A stretch of DNA of 64,000 bases. It comes from Paramicrosporidium saccamoebae. Taxonomy: Eukaryota > Rozellomycota. Below, one piece after another: positions 8,399-18,456 of the stretch. Positions within the stretch are counted from its first letter, which is position 1; each line of letters starts with the position of its first letter. Location of the stretch: the NCBI GenBank assembly GCA_002794465.1, contig MTSL01000178.1:122990-186989 (forward strand), read 5' to 3'. Under the pieces are notes generated by a model. That model searched no databases. It was not told where the DNA came from and worked only from the letters and a program-made list of their open reading frames with translations. A program made the translations under genes and the position numbers.

Positions 8399-10159
8399 TT
8401 AATTTAGGGTCTGGGACTCTTTTGCAGCAGGTCTGCGTCTTTTCTTCACAGCCCAAAACGTTACTAGTGCTACAGAAACAATGGCCAAGCATAGACCACT
8501 CCCCACCATGACCCAAAAACTAGGCCTTCTCCAGTAGATGAAATTCTCGGGTTTTCCATCCTTATTGTAGTATGCAAATGCGGGCAGGGATTCTTTCAAA
8601 GAGCGTCCAGGATCTTCTCCCACACGGACCTGGTTCCAAATGGGAGCGAATTGAGGATGAGCAGAGAACGTCCAATCCAGTACAGGCGCCGCCGCCGCTA
8701 TCTCCGACTCTAAATGATCAAAGGAATACCCTTCAATGGCCGCTTGGAACCACTGCATAGCATGGCGTCCCCACACCAGATCATGATTGCCATTCTTAAA
8801 CAAGACCCAAGATTTGACGGGAGCCTTGGCGGCTTGGAACCGGGCGTAGGCATGATGAGGCGTTGTGATCATATCAATTGAGCCATTGGCAATATGTACG
8901 GCAGTACGTGGCGTGTCGATGGGCTTGACAACTGAGCGCTGGGCCTGGCCGAGATGAGACTTGAGACGCTCAAAAAACGGATAATAGTTGAAGGGATAGA
9001 TGACGTCGGGGGCCAGATCCAAGTAGCTGCTGGGCTTACTGGGCTTTCCCTTCTTGACAAAGTCAAAGTTGGTGTCCAATGTCACCATGGTATTGACGAG
9101 AATGTTGACATCTGACTGGTCGCTATGAACCTGGATACCCTGATTAGTGCTGCTGCTTGTGTATGGAGCCATCGCCTTGAGGACTTGTTCCTTGTAGGCC
9201 GAGGGGACACGACAATCGTTGGTTGCCTTGATCATGGCCATGATGACCTGAATAGAGTCCAAATCCTTAACATTGGCAAGCTGGGGCGCCTTGTTGGTTA
9301 TCATGCCCACAAACATGTTAATAAAGTCCAGCATGAATGTGCCCTGCGATGCATCGCCAAGTGGTCTCTTCAAAGAGGCGTGCAGCATTGCAGTACATTC
9401 ATTGTACTTTGGATTTGCAATGTTACGGAGCGCCTCCTCCATGACGAGCTTGACATTACCCCCCATACGACGACGACATTCGACGTCGGTATCACAGGCC
9501 TCCAGGACGCCCAGATAGGACGAGGCCGAACCAGTCTCGCCCAATCTGTAAGGCATTAATGCAAACACATGATCGTAGGTATTGGGCAGCTGCTCCACAA
9601 CATGATGAGCCAACTGTCCGCCATAGGAGCTTCCAAAAAGAATCAACTTGGCGGTGGGAGACCAATCCGGAGAGGCGCGAATGGCGGCCGTCAGCATTCC
9701 TACGTCCAACGCATCATTTGTCATGGTCAGGTCCTTCAGCGGAAACGGGGCCTTTTGAGCGACCTCGTTAATCCTTTCGAGTAACTGCCTACTGTCCAAG
9801 TTGGAGATGAGGGCAGATTTCCCGACGCCACGCTGGTCATAGGTGTAACAGGCCATTGAAGCGTATCTGTTCAGGAAAGTAGCAAGTAGGGCGTCATAGT
9901 CACGGAGATTACCGCCTGGTCCACCCGCCATGAAGATGAGATGATATATTGGCGTTACTCCTTTGGATGTCGTAAATTTTTGCACATACAGCGGGATGGG
10001 TGTTGCCGCCACGCCCCGTTCGTAGGAGGATGGTACAGAGACGGTTCCCTCATGGACCACATACTTTGTCAAAGCATTTTCGTTTCCATTCTCGCGGATC
10101 GCGTTCCAAGTGACCGAGGACTTGAGTTCACTGATACGGTCTTCGGCACTGTTGACCAT
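8399..10159 (-). CDS. Alpha/beta hydrolase of peptidase family S33 with a C-terminal membrane anchor
   Basis: A tripeptidyl-aminopeptidase-like serine hydrolase. The oxyanion-loop motif MAGGPGG, the YDQRGVGKS strand and the nucleophile elbow GSSYGG are all present. ANGSIDMITTP and KNGNHDLVWG supply candidate catalytic Asp and His near the end of the fold. A single transmembrane helix (WVMVGSGLCLAIVSVALVTF) near the C-terminus is followed by a basic tail KKRRR. The frame is open to 10204, but that first codon is GTG; the first ATG is at 10159. No signal peptide is visible, so either the enzyme is tail-anchored or a short 5' exon with a signal peptide was missed. The substrate is unknown. Confidence 0.8.
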   Translation of the reverse strand: MVNSAEDRISELKSSVTWNAIRENGNENALTKYVVHEGTVSVPSSYERGVAATPIPLYVQKFTTSKGVTPIYHLIFMAGGPGGNLRDYDALLATFLNRYASMACYTYDQRGVGKSALISNLDSRQLLERINEVAQKAPFPLKDLTMTNDALDVGMLTAAIRASPDWSPTAKLILFGSSYGGQLAHHVVEQLPNTYDHVFALMPYRLGETGSASSYLGVLEACDTDVECRRRMGGNVKLVMEEALRNIANPKYNECTAMLHASLKRPLGDASQGTFMLDFINMFVGMITNKAPQLANVKDLDSIQVIMAMIKATNDCRVPSAYKEQVLKAMAPYTSSSTNQGIQVHSDQSDVNILVNTMVTLDTNFDFVKKGKPSKPSSYLDLAPDVIYPFNYYPFFERLKSHLGQAQRSVVKPIDTPRTAVHIANGSIDMITTPHHAYARFQAAKAPVKSWVLFKNGNHDLVWGRHAMQWFQAAIEGYSFDHLESEIAAAAPVLDWTFSAHPQFAPIWNQVRVGEDPGRSLKESLPAFAYYNKDGKPENFIYWRRPSFWVMVGSGLCLAIVSVALVTFWAVKKRRRPAAKESQTLN

Positions 10160-10255
10160 GCTGCCACCAATCAAACCAGGGGAGATTGCAACAGGTACCA
10201 GCACTAGTGCTCATAGCCATAGAGTCCCTGTGATAAGCTGCGACAATTCAGAATA

Positions 10256-11605
10256 GTGTGTTTGTGTGGAGAAGAGCGCATAGTACAAATGGACTCTTCA
10301 CTAGATATAGATACACTATCAGAAATTTCAGTTATAGGTTACATTGTGGGCCGGGGCAACAAGACTTGGATGTGGTCGTTCAGGACCCTCCTTTTGCTGT
10401 TCGTCAACACTACTGCGGGTCTGACGCTTCTGGCGTTGCTACTCGATCTGCAACATTTGAACGACCTTACGGTGCCGCCGTACTTGCAGAATGCGGGTCT
10501 GACCACGGCACTGGCGGAGCATACCCAACGGGTGGCGACCCGGGCCACAACGGCGCGACTTTACCACATATTCAAGACGGTCGTTACCACCATCGCTGTC
10601 AATATAATTATCCGGATGGACCTGGTGGCATCGCTGTGGACGAGAGTGATGCAACGGTTTTCGGGGAAGAGTCTGCAAAGCGCCGTGTTCCACTCGTCCT
10701 GGTCGTTCTTCACCCTCACACTCTATGAGTATGCTGACGTGCGTCTCTTCTCCACGTGGATTCTGACTGTGGCAGGTTCTGGGCTGGCGGCGCTGGATCC
10801 GACGTCGAGCCGACAATACTGGTGGACACTTCTAGTCATGCTGCTGGGGGTGGTTGTCTGGTTCATTTCGGGGTATTTAGTGACCTCTCTGAAGCCACAA
10901 TGGCGAGCGGCCGTCTTTCCCATCCTGACCTTGATACTGCTGGTACAGGTCGCTTATGACTTGGGAGTAGAGCCAGACCTGGTTTATAAAACTTCCACTC
11001 CGCTCCCCGCCGGCCCCGTCCTCTCCGCCGTCTCATCAGTGGCCCTTCGTTGTGACTTTCCGGTGGCAAATGTACGCTTCCGTATGGGACGGGTGGGGGC
11101 TGGGCAGACCTTTGGGATCTATCAAAACATTGTGGTGCTTTCAGGACCTGATGTTGATGTCTTACATCCCGATGAGTGGGCTGCACTGGCGGCACGTGAG
11201 TTTGGTCATTGGTACTACCGCGATGTAATTACACGAGTGTTACTACGACTGGGTCTGAGGTTCCTCTGGGCACCGGTGGCGTTGTGGTTAATGACGCTGG
11301 ATTCGTTCTTCCCACCCTTTGGATTGTCTGTGGAGCCGCCACTGGTCGTTGCCTTTGCCGTCACGGAATTGTTTGCTGTGCAGTTTGACTGGATGTTCCA
11401 TCGTTTTATTGGATGGATTGAGAGACTGATGGAGTATCGTGCGGACCAATATGCAGTGCAACTTGTTGTACAAGATGTCTATGTGCGGGCCATCCTAAAG
11501 GCGGCGTGGGTTAATGAAGTGCCGCTCTCGTCGGCGCGACTGTATAGGTATCTGATCTCTGGAGTCAATTCTCCATATTCTCGAATCCGGCATTTTCTAG
11601 AATAA
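10256..11605 (+). CDS. Ste24-like M48 protein with a mutated zinc motif (probable pseudo-protease)
   Basis: A 449-residue polytopic membrane protein organised like the CAAX prenyl protease Ste24: several membrane helices before the motif, then two more around it. The zinc-binding HExxH motif should be AHELGHW, but the sequence reads AREFGHW: Arg314 (codon CGT, 11195-11197) replaces the first His, while Glu315 and His318 remain. The downstream third-ligand region EYRADQYAV matches the ExxAD pattern of Ste24. CAT to CGT is a single-base change, so an error or recent mutation is possible, but the rest of the protein is also divergent. The starts of this gene and the S33 hydrolase lie about 100 bp apart, head to head. 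An alternative start methionine lies at 10289. Confidence 0.75.
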   Translation: MCLCGEERIVQMDSSLDIDTLSEISVIGYIVGRGNKTWMWSFRTLLLLFVNTTAGLTLLALLLDLQHLNDLTVPPYLQNAGLTTALAEHTQRVATRATTARLYHIFKTVVTTIAVNIIIRMDLVASLWTRVMQRFSGKSLQSAVFHSSWSFFTLTLYEYADVRLFSTWILTVAGSGLAALDPTSSRQYWWTLLVMLLGVVVWFISGYLVTSLKPQWRAAVFPILTLILLVQVAYDLGVEPDLVYKTSTPLPAGPVLSAVSSVALRCDFPVANVRFRMGRVGAGQTFGIYQNIVVLSGPDVDVLHPDEWAALAAREFGHWYYRDVITRVLLRLGLRFLWAPVALWLMTLDSFFPPFGLSVEPPLVVAFAVTELFAVQFDWMFHRFIGWIERLMEYRADQYAVQLVVQDVYVRAILKAAWVNEVPLSSARLYRYLISGVNSPYSRIRHFLE

Positions 11606-11900
11606 ACTATTAGAGTATTTATATCATGATATAGCAGTGGGAGTGGTAAGAAGTGTAGGGAACCTCAATAACGAGGATAAGGCTCCTTATATTAACTATC
11701 AGTCAAAGGGACTTTTATGTGACAGGGAGGATTGATTAGCTGGGTGTCTAAGGACAGCGAGATGTGTATACATAATGTTACAGGATTAGCAGTAAACAAC
11801 CCCGCCTGACAAAATCCATGGTTTATCCCCACTACACGAACCTATAGTTCCACTCTTGACCGATCAACCCCCGTTATACCCATTCTATGTATAATGCAGT
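11606..11900. repeat. Intergenic region with repeat-family copy R2 (about 11715-11840)
   Basis: Copy R2 shows GATTGATTAGCTGGGTGTCT near 11730, GGATTAGCAGTAAACAACCCCGCCTGAC near 11785 and CCACTACACGAAC near 11830. These are in the same order as in the other copies. Confidence 0.55.
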
Positions 11901-13070
11901 TTATTCCTTCATTACTACTGTTAACGTGGCATTTTTCAATCCACCCTCTTCCACCGTCTCTCCTTTCCTCCCCTCCAGCGATTCACGGTGCGCCTGTACA
12001 TCAAAAGTTCCCAGGCCCGGCACAGTTGCGCGTACCACATCAAAGATGACATTGATAGTGTCGGTGAGATGGAAACGACGACGTTGTCGTGTTCCATCGG
12101 GATATCGGATCTGCACAGTCAGGACGTCCTTGCCATCGGCTGGTTCTTCTGGCATCTGTACTGCTTTCTGCTTTGATTGGTGTGTTGATGTCTCGGCACC
12201 TGTCTCTGATTCTTCCATTGTTGGTTTTCCAATCCCCTCTTCCATGACTGTCTCTTCTTCTGTTCCTGATTGCTCCAATTCAGTGATGGCAGTGGGACTG
12301 CTTCGTTTGCTTTGTAATGGATGGTCGGACACGTATTCTACCAGTTCCATCAACATTTCTGGCGCCTTGAGAACTCGAGTACCACTGCGCACCCGTTTTC
12401 CTGTCCTTGGATCCACCAAGGCCCAATGCGGCCATCCCTGGAATGGATAATATTGTGAATATCGCTCCGCCTCTCCCGTACCCACTGTGACAAATACAAA
12501 AATAAGCTCCTCTTGGATGAAATCCCGCACCGCCGTGTCATTCCACACATCTCGAACCATTTGCTGACAGGGGAATTCTGCCGGATTATGCACCGTCACT
12601 AACAAATACCGACTTTGCTGACGCGCCTGTCGTCGTGCGGCGTCAAAGGTGCCTGTAAACATAATTTCAGTGGGGGGACGGAATAGCGAGGCGAGCCGTA
12701 ATCCCCGCGCATCCGTTGCCGTGTCTCCCAAATATGGAATTTCGGTACGAAAGTCCCGAAATGGTTCCATGGGAGGAAATGCAGTCGGCGGATTCCGCGG
12801 ATAATTGTCGGCTGAATATTCTTCCATCTCATCCACAAGCACCGCTCTTCGGGGCTGAATCGGCGCCCGTACCTCGGGCTCTATTAGAGTGGGCTCTGGC
12901 CGGGTGGGGTTGTCCAGAAACAGACTAACGGCCAATTCTACGTCATTACCAGCCGCTGCGAGGAAATGTTGGGCAGTCTTCTCGTCGGCTCCTGTGACGG
13001 CACAGAAACTGGCTATTTGGCCATCCGTAGTTTCGACTTGGTCGTCCATCCTACCCCCGCACCGAGGCAT
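11901..13070 (-). CDS. UBA-UAS-UBX protein (UBXN7/Ubx5 family, p97/Cdc48 adaptor)
   Basis: A 389-residue Cdc48/p97 adaptor with three domains in the order of UBXN7 and Ubx5. Residues 15-55 are a UBA-like domain (FCAVTGADEKTAQHFLAAAG). Residues 130-245 are a thioredoxin-like UAS domain (YLLVTVHNPAEFPCQQMVRD ... GWPHWALVDPRTG). The last 80 residues are a UBX domain (VQIRYPDGTRQRRRF, FDVVRATVPG). Members link ubiquitinated substrates to Cdc48 segregase. The second methionine at 13049 gives a more usual N-terminus than the ATG at 13070. The linker between UAS and UBX is acidic. Confidence 0.88.
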   Translation of the reverse strand: MPRCGGRMDDQVETTDGQIASFCAVTGADEKTAQHFLAAAGNDVELAVSLFLDNPTRPEPTLIEPEVRAPIQPRRAVLVDEMEEYSADNYPRNPPTAFPPMEPFRDFRTEIPYLGDTATDARGLRLASLFRPPTEIMFTGTFDAARRQARQQSRYLLVTVHNPAEFPCQQMVRDVWNDTAVRDFIQEELIFVFVTVGTGEAERYSQYYPFQGWPHWALVDPRTGKRVRSGTRVLKAPEMLMELVEYVSDHPLQSKRSSPTAITELEQSGTEEETVMEEGIGKPTMEESETGAETSTHQSKQKAVQMPEEPADGKDVLTVQIRYPDGTRQRRRFHLTDTINVIFDVVRATVPGLGTFDVQAHRESLEGRKGETVEEGGLKNATLTVVMKE

Positions 13071-13180
13071 TGTCTGATCAAGTCCAACTGCGCCTAACCC
13101 CCAAACTCACACTGTTCCCTATACACTGTATACATTCGAGTTTATAAACCAAATTAGACTTTATCGTCAACCATCGCGGA

Positions 13181-13684
13181 TTAGACTCCCCCATCGGATT
13201 GCTCCGATTCGCTCTGCACCAGCTCCCTTCCCTTCTTGATGGCATCCTTCATTTCGTAATGGCGACTTCGAAGTTGGGAAAACTGTTTTCGTCTCTTTTC
13301 CCGTTCTACACATTACATTATGGTCCGTTCCGTACCGGCGGGGGAGATTCCATCATGCTCCTCTGAGGATTCCCATTCCGCGCCAGAGCTAAATTGAGCA
13401 TTGGACATTTCGCTGTCGCTGCCCAACTGAAAGCTTATTACGCCATCATGCACTATTATTAGTCGTCTCTCCAGTGAGTACTGTCGTCTTCAGAGGGCAC
13501 TCCATAGGCATAGGGTGTTTTGGGCTCGGTAATCTTCATCGTCGCCGACTTGCCCGCCTCTGTTGCAGCTAGCTTTTCCTCGTCCCACGTCAGACTAGCC
13601 GTCACAACACGTCAGCGGATACTGTTTGGATTTTTCCTCCGCCGCCGAAACGTCCTTTTTCAGAATGCCGCGCACCTCGGACAT
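13181..13684 (-). CDS. Protein phosphatase inhibitor 2 (IPP-2/Glc8), four exons
   Basis: No long open frame covers this gene; I rebuilt it from four exons: 13684-13623, 13594-13482, 13452-13336 and 13305-13181. The introns are 28, 29 and 30 nt, all GT...TAG, and the joined frame gives 138 aa. The product has the three IPP-2 landmarks in order: RGILKK near the N-terminus, then LTWDEEKLAAT and MKITEPKTPYAY, an acidic middle (GSDSEMS, SSEEHDG) and the C-terminal helix RKQFSQLRSRHYEMKDAIKK with the HYxE-like core. IPP-2 binds and regulates PP1 catalytic subunits. The residue order agrees with the family across every splice junction, which strongly supports the introns. Confidence 0.88.
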
Positions 13685-13768
13685 GGCGCTTAAGTAAATA
13701 AACTGACGAATTGGTAATTGATATTATTCTCAATTGGCCCGTGTTCCGAACCTTATCCTGGTAATTGA

Positions 13769-16478
13769 ATGGAAGACCCGGTGCGATGGACTCGTTTTCA
13801 GCTCAGGCAGCTCTGTCGTGACAAAAAGCGCAGCAAGCCAGTTGCCAAATGCATTAAAAGTGCCCGAAGGGGCAATTCTAAAAAAGGAAATCCCCCCAAA
13901 GACATGGCCATTTCAACCCCGCAAATTGACAATGTTGACACGTGGAACGACTATATCAACCTATTTAGCTGCGACCAGTGTAATGTTCAAATACGCGAAT
14001 TCCGACTCTACTGCCGATATTGCGAAAAATCCAGTCTTGACGAATGGAATTATGAGAGCTATGATCTGTGTCCTGATTGCTACCAAAAGGCGTTTCCAGC
14101 GGAGCATCCGCATCCGCGCGAAAGTTTTGCGATCCGACACATGTCCTACTTTAATCGCGATGTCTCGACACTCATCCCAGACGGCCGTTGGGAGGGCGTA
14201 TTGCTGGAGAAAAGCAACGTTGAGAGACTGTGTGCTTTCTGTCATGAGAACGAGACTGCCAATGAGCCCTTCATACCCTTTCCAATGTTGCGATTGCGCA
14301 AGACTGAACTGACGGAACAACCTTCTCAACAACGAGATTACTTTCATCGGCCATATTTTTATACTCACCATCGTTGCGCAATCCTGAGTCCAGAGGTATA
14401 TCACTGTCCGACCCCAACAGCCTCAATGACAGGCTACTACAATGTTGCTGCTGCATTACATCGCGCTCGTTCATTGAAATGCACACTGTGTCGACGTTCA
14501 GGTGCCACCATCGGCTGCTTCCATGTCCGGTGCAACCGCAGTTTCCATGTCACTTGTACGGAGAGGATGGACGAGTTAGCAAATGGGGCAGTGTTCTGGT
14601 GCGAGATGCATCGAGACGGATGGGCTGATGTTTGGAGCTGCGATGCCTGCGGTGTGGAAATGGACGACAATTGGTTTTCATGTGCCACTTGCAAAGATTA
14701 CTACAATTCTTTTGATTTGTGTACGTCATGTTATGAGCGCAATGACTGGAGTCATGATCATTCAAGAGAGGACTTTATAGCAACCCAGAAGGCTCAAGAG
14801 GATCCCAATGGAAATTGCGAAAGTCCTAATGGAAACTGCGGAAATCCTAGCGTATCTTTATTACAGTCAACGGATCGATCCAATGGGCCTGTCATTACTG
14901 AGCCCTATGCGCACTCTAGTGGATCTGTCACTGCTGAGCTCTATCCGCAATCTAATGGATCTGCTCTCGCTGAGATTTATTCACCGCCCCTTACTGAGTT
15001 TTTCTCGCTATATAATGGACCCGCCCTTGCTGATCTCTACTCGTTGGATCTTACTTCTACCATCTTTGATATTCACAACCGGGCACCTCGATGTATGTTT
15101 ACTGATTCCCACTTAGCTTGTAGGGTCCACTCATAACTCGTCCGATCTCAGTGGCACTTGGATCCCACAAATCCCCCGCTGGGCAATCCTCAAATACACA
15201 GCAGAGACTACCAAGGTGCTGTCCAACTTTCTGGGTCGTGGTACTGATGCTATTGAGGCGACTCTGCTCGGCCGGGCCTTTCTCGGGATTGATGTTAATG
15301 CTACGACACTGGAACTTGCATTGCGCAATTGTCCAGACGCAAATGTTCAACTGGGCGATTCCCGCCAGGTGCCCCTAGAGGACGGAACGGTGGGATTGGT
15401 ATTATCTCATCCGCCATACTACAAGTGCATTGTTTATTCGACAGCTGGAGAGGCACCGGGAGATTTGTCCCGTTCCGTTTCTCTCGACGACTTTTGCGTC
15501 TCCATGCGGCTCGTGGCGGCCGAATCGAGAAGAGTGCTGATGGAGGACGGACGGATTGTGCTGTGCATTGGAGATAATCGCGAATCACGCCACGTTATCC
15601 CCGTAACACTGCGTGTGCTGCAAGAGTACCTACGGATGGGATTTGTCTTGGAGGAATACATTGTCAAACGCCAACGATGCTGTGCTGGTACTGCAAAGTC
15701 AGTCAGTCTCTCCACAATGTTTGGATTTCTCCTCCTCACCCATGAAATCATTATAGTTCTCGGTAAAACATCCACAACTAGCCGCCCAATGCCGATTAAC
15801 TTACTTCTGTCAGTGAGTGAAACCAAACGAGTCATTTCGGCCAGTGTCGGGATAAAACCCTGTAAGGGAACAATTTGGATGGTCCCATCAGCCTGCAGAG
15901 ACATTTCCACGCATCTCCAAAACCATTTTAGTGCCGTTTTTGGTGTCGTAGGTACTATGGCGTCAATCCTTTCTGCTTCATTTGACTACCACATGGCGCT
16001 TCCGTCTGGTCCTTTTCGGACTACAGGTGAGATTCTCGATTTGTCGACAGATTTTGAAAGAAAAAGGAGAGAGAATATGACTCGGAATGCCTCTTTCTTG
16101 GAGGTTTCATGTGTTCCTGATGTCTCTGACAAGAGCTCTGTTATCTCATTGTTGATTGCCGAGCCTGGTGTTCCCGTCTCGGCGATTTTAGAATATGCTA
16201 AATCTTTGCCAATTGGGGCCAGCGTGATCGTCGGAACGCAGGATTCTCGATGGGAGGATGGATCGTATCACTCGGCACTGTATTCCGCGTGGAAGACTTG
16301 CAGCGCCGTCCTACAGCTTAAAGAGATTGTCTATGTGGTGCGCGAAGGATGGACACGTCATCCCTCCCAATATCAGTCCACTGTCCGTCATCCGACCGAA
16401 TGGCAGCCCTCTCCCTCTCCGTTGCAGATTGCCCATCTATCATATCTCATATACACCAAACACACTAATATGCGATAG
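13769..16478 (+). CDS. ZZ-ePHD-ZZ protein fused to an N6/N4-type amino-methyltransferase
   Basis: Two exons (13769-15092, 15124-16478) with a 31-nt GTATGT...TAG intron give 892 aa. Residues 66-125 form a ZZ zinc finger (FSCDQCNVQ, YCRYC, DLCPDC, paired His). Residues 155-281 form an extended PHD (CAFC, THHRC, CTLC, CNRSFHVTC, WCEMH). Residues 288-335 are a second ZZ (WSCDACGVEM, DLCTSC). A repeat-like linker (SNGP...ELY units, about 370-430) leads to a Rossmann methyltransferase: FLGRGTDAIEA and GIDVN (SAM-binding motif I) near 477, LSHPPYY (motif IV) at 535-541, and GDNRESRHVIP. This is the class of N6-adenine/N4-cytosine amino-methyltransferases found widely in prokaryotes. The reader domains suggest action on chromatin, but the substrate is not proven. 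Without the intron it looks like two separate genes. Confidence 0.8.
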
Positions 16479-16536
16479 AATGCCATAAAGATCCATTAAA
16501 TTCAATTGTGTGAGGTTATTATCAAAATCCTGTTAA

Positions 16537-18308
16537 TCAGCGAATGAGTTTTATCAAGTGTGTGGCATACAGGATACCATCCTCCACACACGGGACTGTG
16601 GGATCGCTATCGGGGTTGGACTCGTCAATAACAAGCGGATACCGTTTAACAGATCCTTGGCCCGTAGCTGTACTATTTCAAAAAGTATCATAAAAATTCA
16701 TTGATTGATTGTCTACTTTTCCTCATCATGGATGAGTTGCGAATTGTTAATGCCATAAGTAAAGTAAATGAGCAGGCCTATGGCTGTCCATGCGGAAAAT
16801 TGGAAAAAACCAATGAGCACCTTTTCCATCTGCAACATCATGAACGAGTTGGCAGCCATGGCCACGCACGGAAACAGCGGCATTAGGGGAGTGGAAAAGG
16901 CTAGGGAGGTAGAGGCGAGATAGCCGGAGTAAGCGGCAAAAAGATAGCAGAGACCAAGGAAGGGGACCAACATGGTCACAGCGGCGGTAATGTAGCCAAA
17001 GAAATGGTCAGTGTTATAGACAACGGTCGACACAATTGTGCCCAGGAGATAGATTACGCTGAGGGCAGTTCCGAGTTTGGATATCGGACGATGCTGCTCA
17101 AACCTCACCACCAATAGTCCAGAACACAGAATTGACATTCCCAGCAGGGTTCCAAACGAAATCATATCAATCAATCCATTGTCAACATCCAAGAACAATG
17201 CCATTGCCGCAGTCAGGATTGCCGTCATCGAAACACCAGCAACCGGTGTACCGTGATGATTCTCACGGGCAAAGAGACGGGGAAGAAGACCGTCCTTGGC
17301 AATCGCCTGGAAAATTTTTGGCTGTCCCATCAGACACGCAAACATTGTTGCCGCCATTGTAAACAGGGCACAAATTGCCACCACATACGACGCCCATGGA
17401 GCACCAACCTGCACAAATGCGTGCGCCAACGGCGACCTCTCGTCCAACAACAGATAACTCTTCATTCCGGTCAATACCAATCCTACTCCCATGTACAGAA
17501 CAGTCGCTGTGCCTACAGTCAGCAACACGGCAATTGGCAGATCGCGGCCCGGATTGATGGCCTCTCCAGCCAGCGATGAGATTGTGTCATATCCAATGTA
17601 TGAGAAGAACATTTCTCCACTTCCCGAGAACACCCCATTCAGACCGTGGGGCATAAAGGGGGTCCAGTTTGACTTTTCCACGTACATGCTTCCCACACCC
17701 AAAATGAACAGAATGATTCCGAGATTCAGCGCCGTAATGCAGTTGGTGATGATGGCACCAAACTTGAGGCCGCGCGATACAATCCCACCGATCAGGAGGA
17801 TAACCACTGCTGCCATCACATTGATACGAAAGTCAATGCCTCCCATTGTTGTCAGTGGTACGTGGTACAACACTTCAGGGACCTTCCATCCTGCTTGCGC
17901 AAAGACTGACACAAGATATTGCGACCAGCCACCAGCAATAGCAGCGGCGGCAAAGGCATATTCCAGTGTCAAATTCCATCCAATCAGCCATCCCAAAAAC
18001 TCACCCATCAGCGTGTAAAAGTATGCGTATCCAGACCCTGCGATGGGCAGACTGCTGGCAAATTCCAGGTAGCATATCCCCGTGAACAGGCTCAGGAGAC
18101 CCGCTATACCGGTGGAGAATACTACTGAGGGGCCGGCCATATCCTTGGCGATCCTCCCGCATGTCACATAAATCCCACTGCCCACAGTGGCTGCTATCCC
18201 ATATGCAGTCAGGTCATACCACGTCAAGTGTTTCTCTCCCGAGGTCTGTTCGAGACTCTTTGCTATCGGTTTCCTTCTTGTAAGTGAATTCCAAATACCC
18301 TTGCTCAT
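16537..18308 (-). CDS. Cationic amino acid transporter (APC superfamily, CAT/SLC7 type)
   Basis: A polytopic permease of the APC superfamily. The first membrane segment carries the substrate motif GIAATVGSGIYVTCG. About 14 helices follow, including YIGYDTISSLAGEAINPGRD, a conserved CAT-family stretch. The large exon (16717-18308) ends in a stop after HDEEK. A 44-nt GTAGAC...TAG intron (16673-16716) instead joins in frame to a 136-nt exon (16537-16672) encoding a hydrophilic tail that ends HLIKLIR. The total is 575 aa. The tail exon is clearly codon-like, but the unspliced 530-aa form could also exist. Gcn4-type sites lie 46 and 91 bp upstream of the start. Confidence 0.85.
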
Positions 18309-18353
18309 ATTGCCAGTATGTTATACTCTTGGACAACTGTAGGCCTCGCCGGA

Positions 18354-18456
18354 TGAGTCACAAAAATGTGCTGGCGGTCCGTCAGCCAATCAGCGCATTG
18401 AGTCATTTATGTAGCGTGTTCATTGGCTGGTTCAGATGGCGGTTGTAATGCGTCAT
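18354..18456 (-). promoter_or_regulatory. Promoter with two TGAGTCA (Gcn4/AP-1) sites and two CCAAT boxes
   Basis: TGAGTCA occurs at 18354-18360 and 18399-18405 (the second followed by T), 46 and 91 bp before the permease ATG. CCAAT lies at 18386-18390 and an inverted CCAAT (ATTGG) at 18422-18426. A further TGCGTCAT lies at 18449-18456. TGAGTCA is the established binding site of Gcn4-type bZIP factors, which activate amino-acid genes when eIF2alpha is phosphorylated. Both the target (a permease) and an eIF2alpha kinase are in this window. Confidence 0.55.

Noticed and set aside
13734-14312. 192-codon plus-strand frame
   Set aside because: It overlaps the zinc-finger protein in another phase, while the 13769 frame has the conserved Cys/His pattern.
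15093-15215. Apparent gene break between a zinc-finger ORF and a methyltransferase ORF
   Set aside because: A 31-nt GT...TAG segment restores one continuous frame with conserved methyltransferase residues, so it is an intron rather than a pseudogene or two genes.
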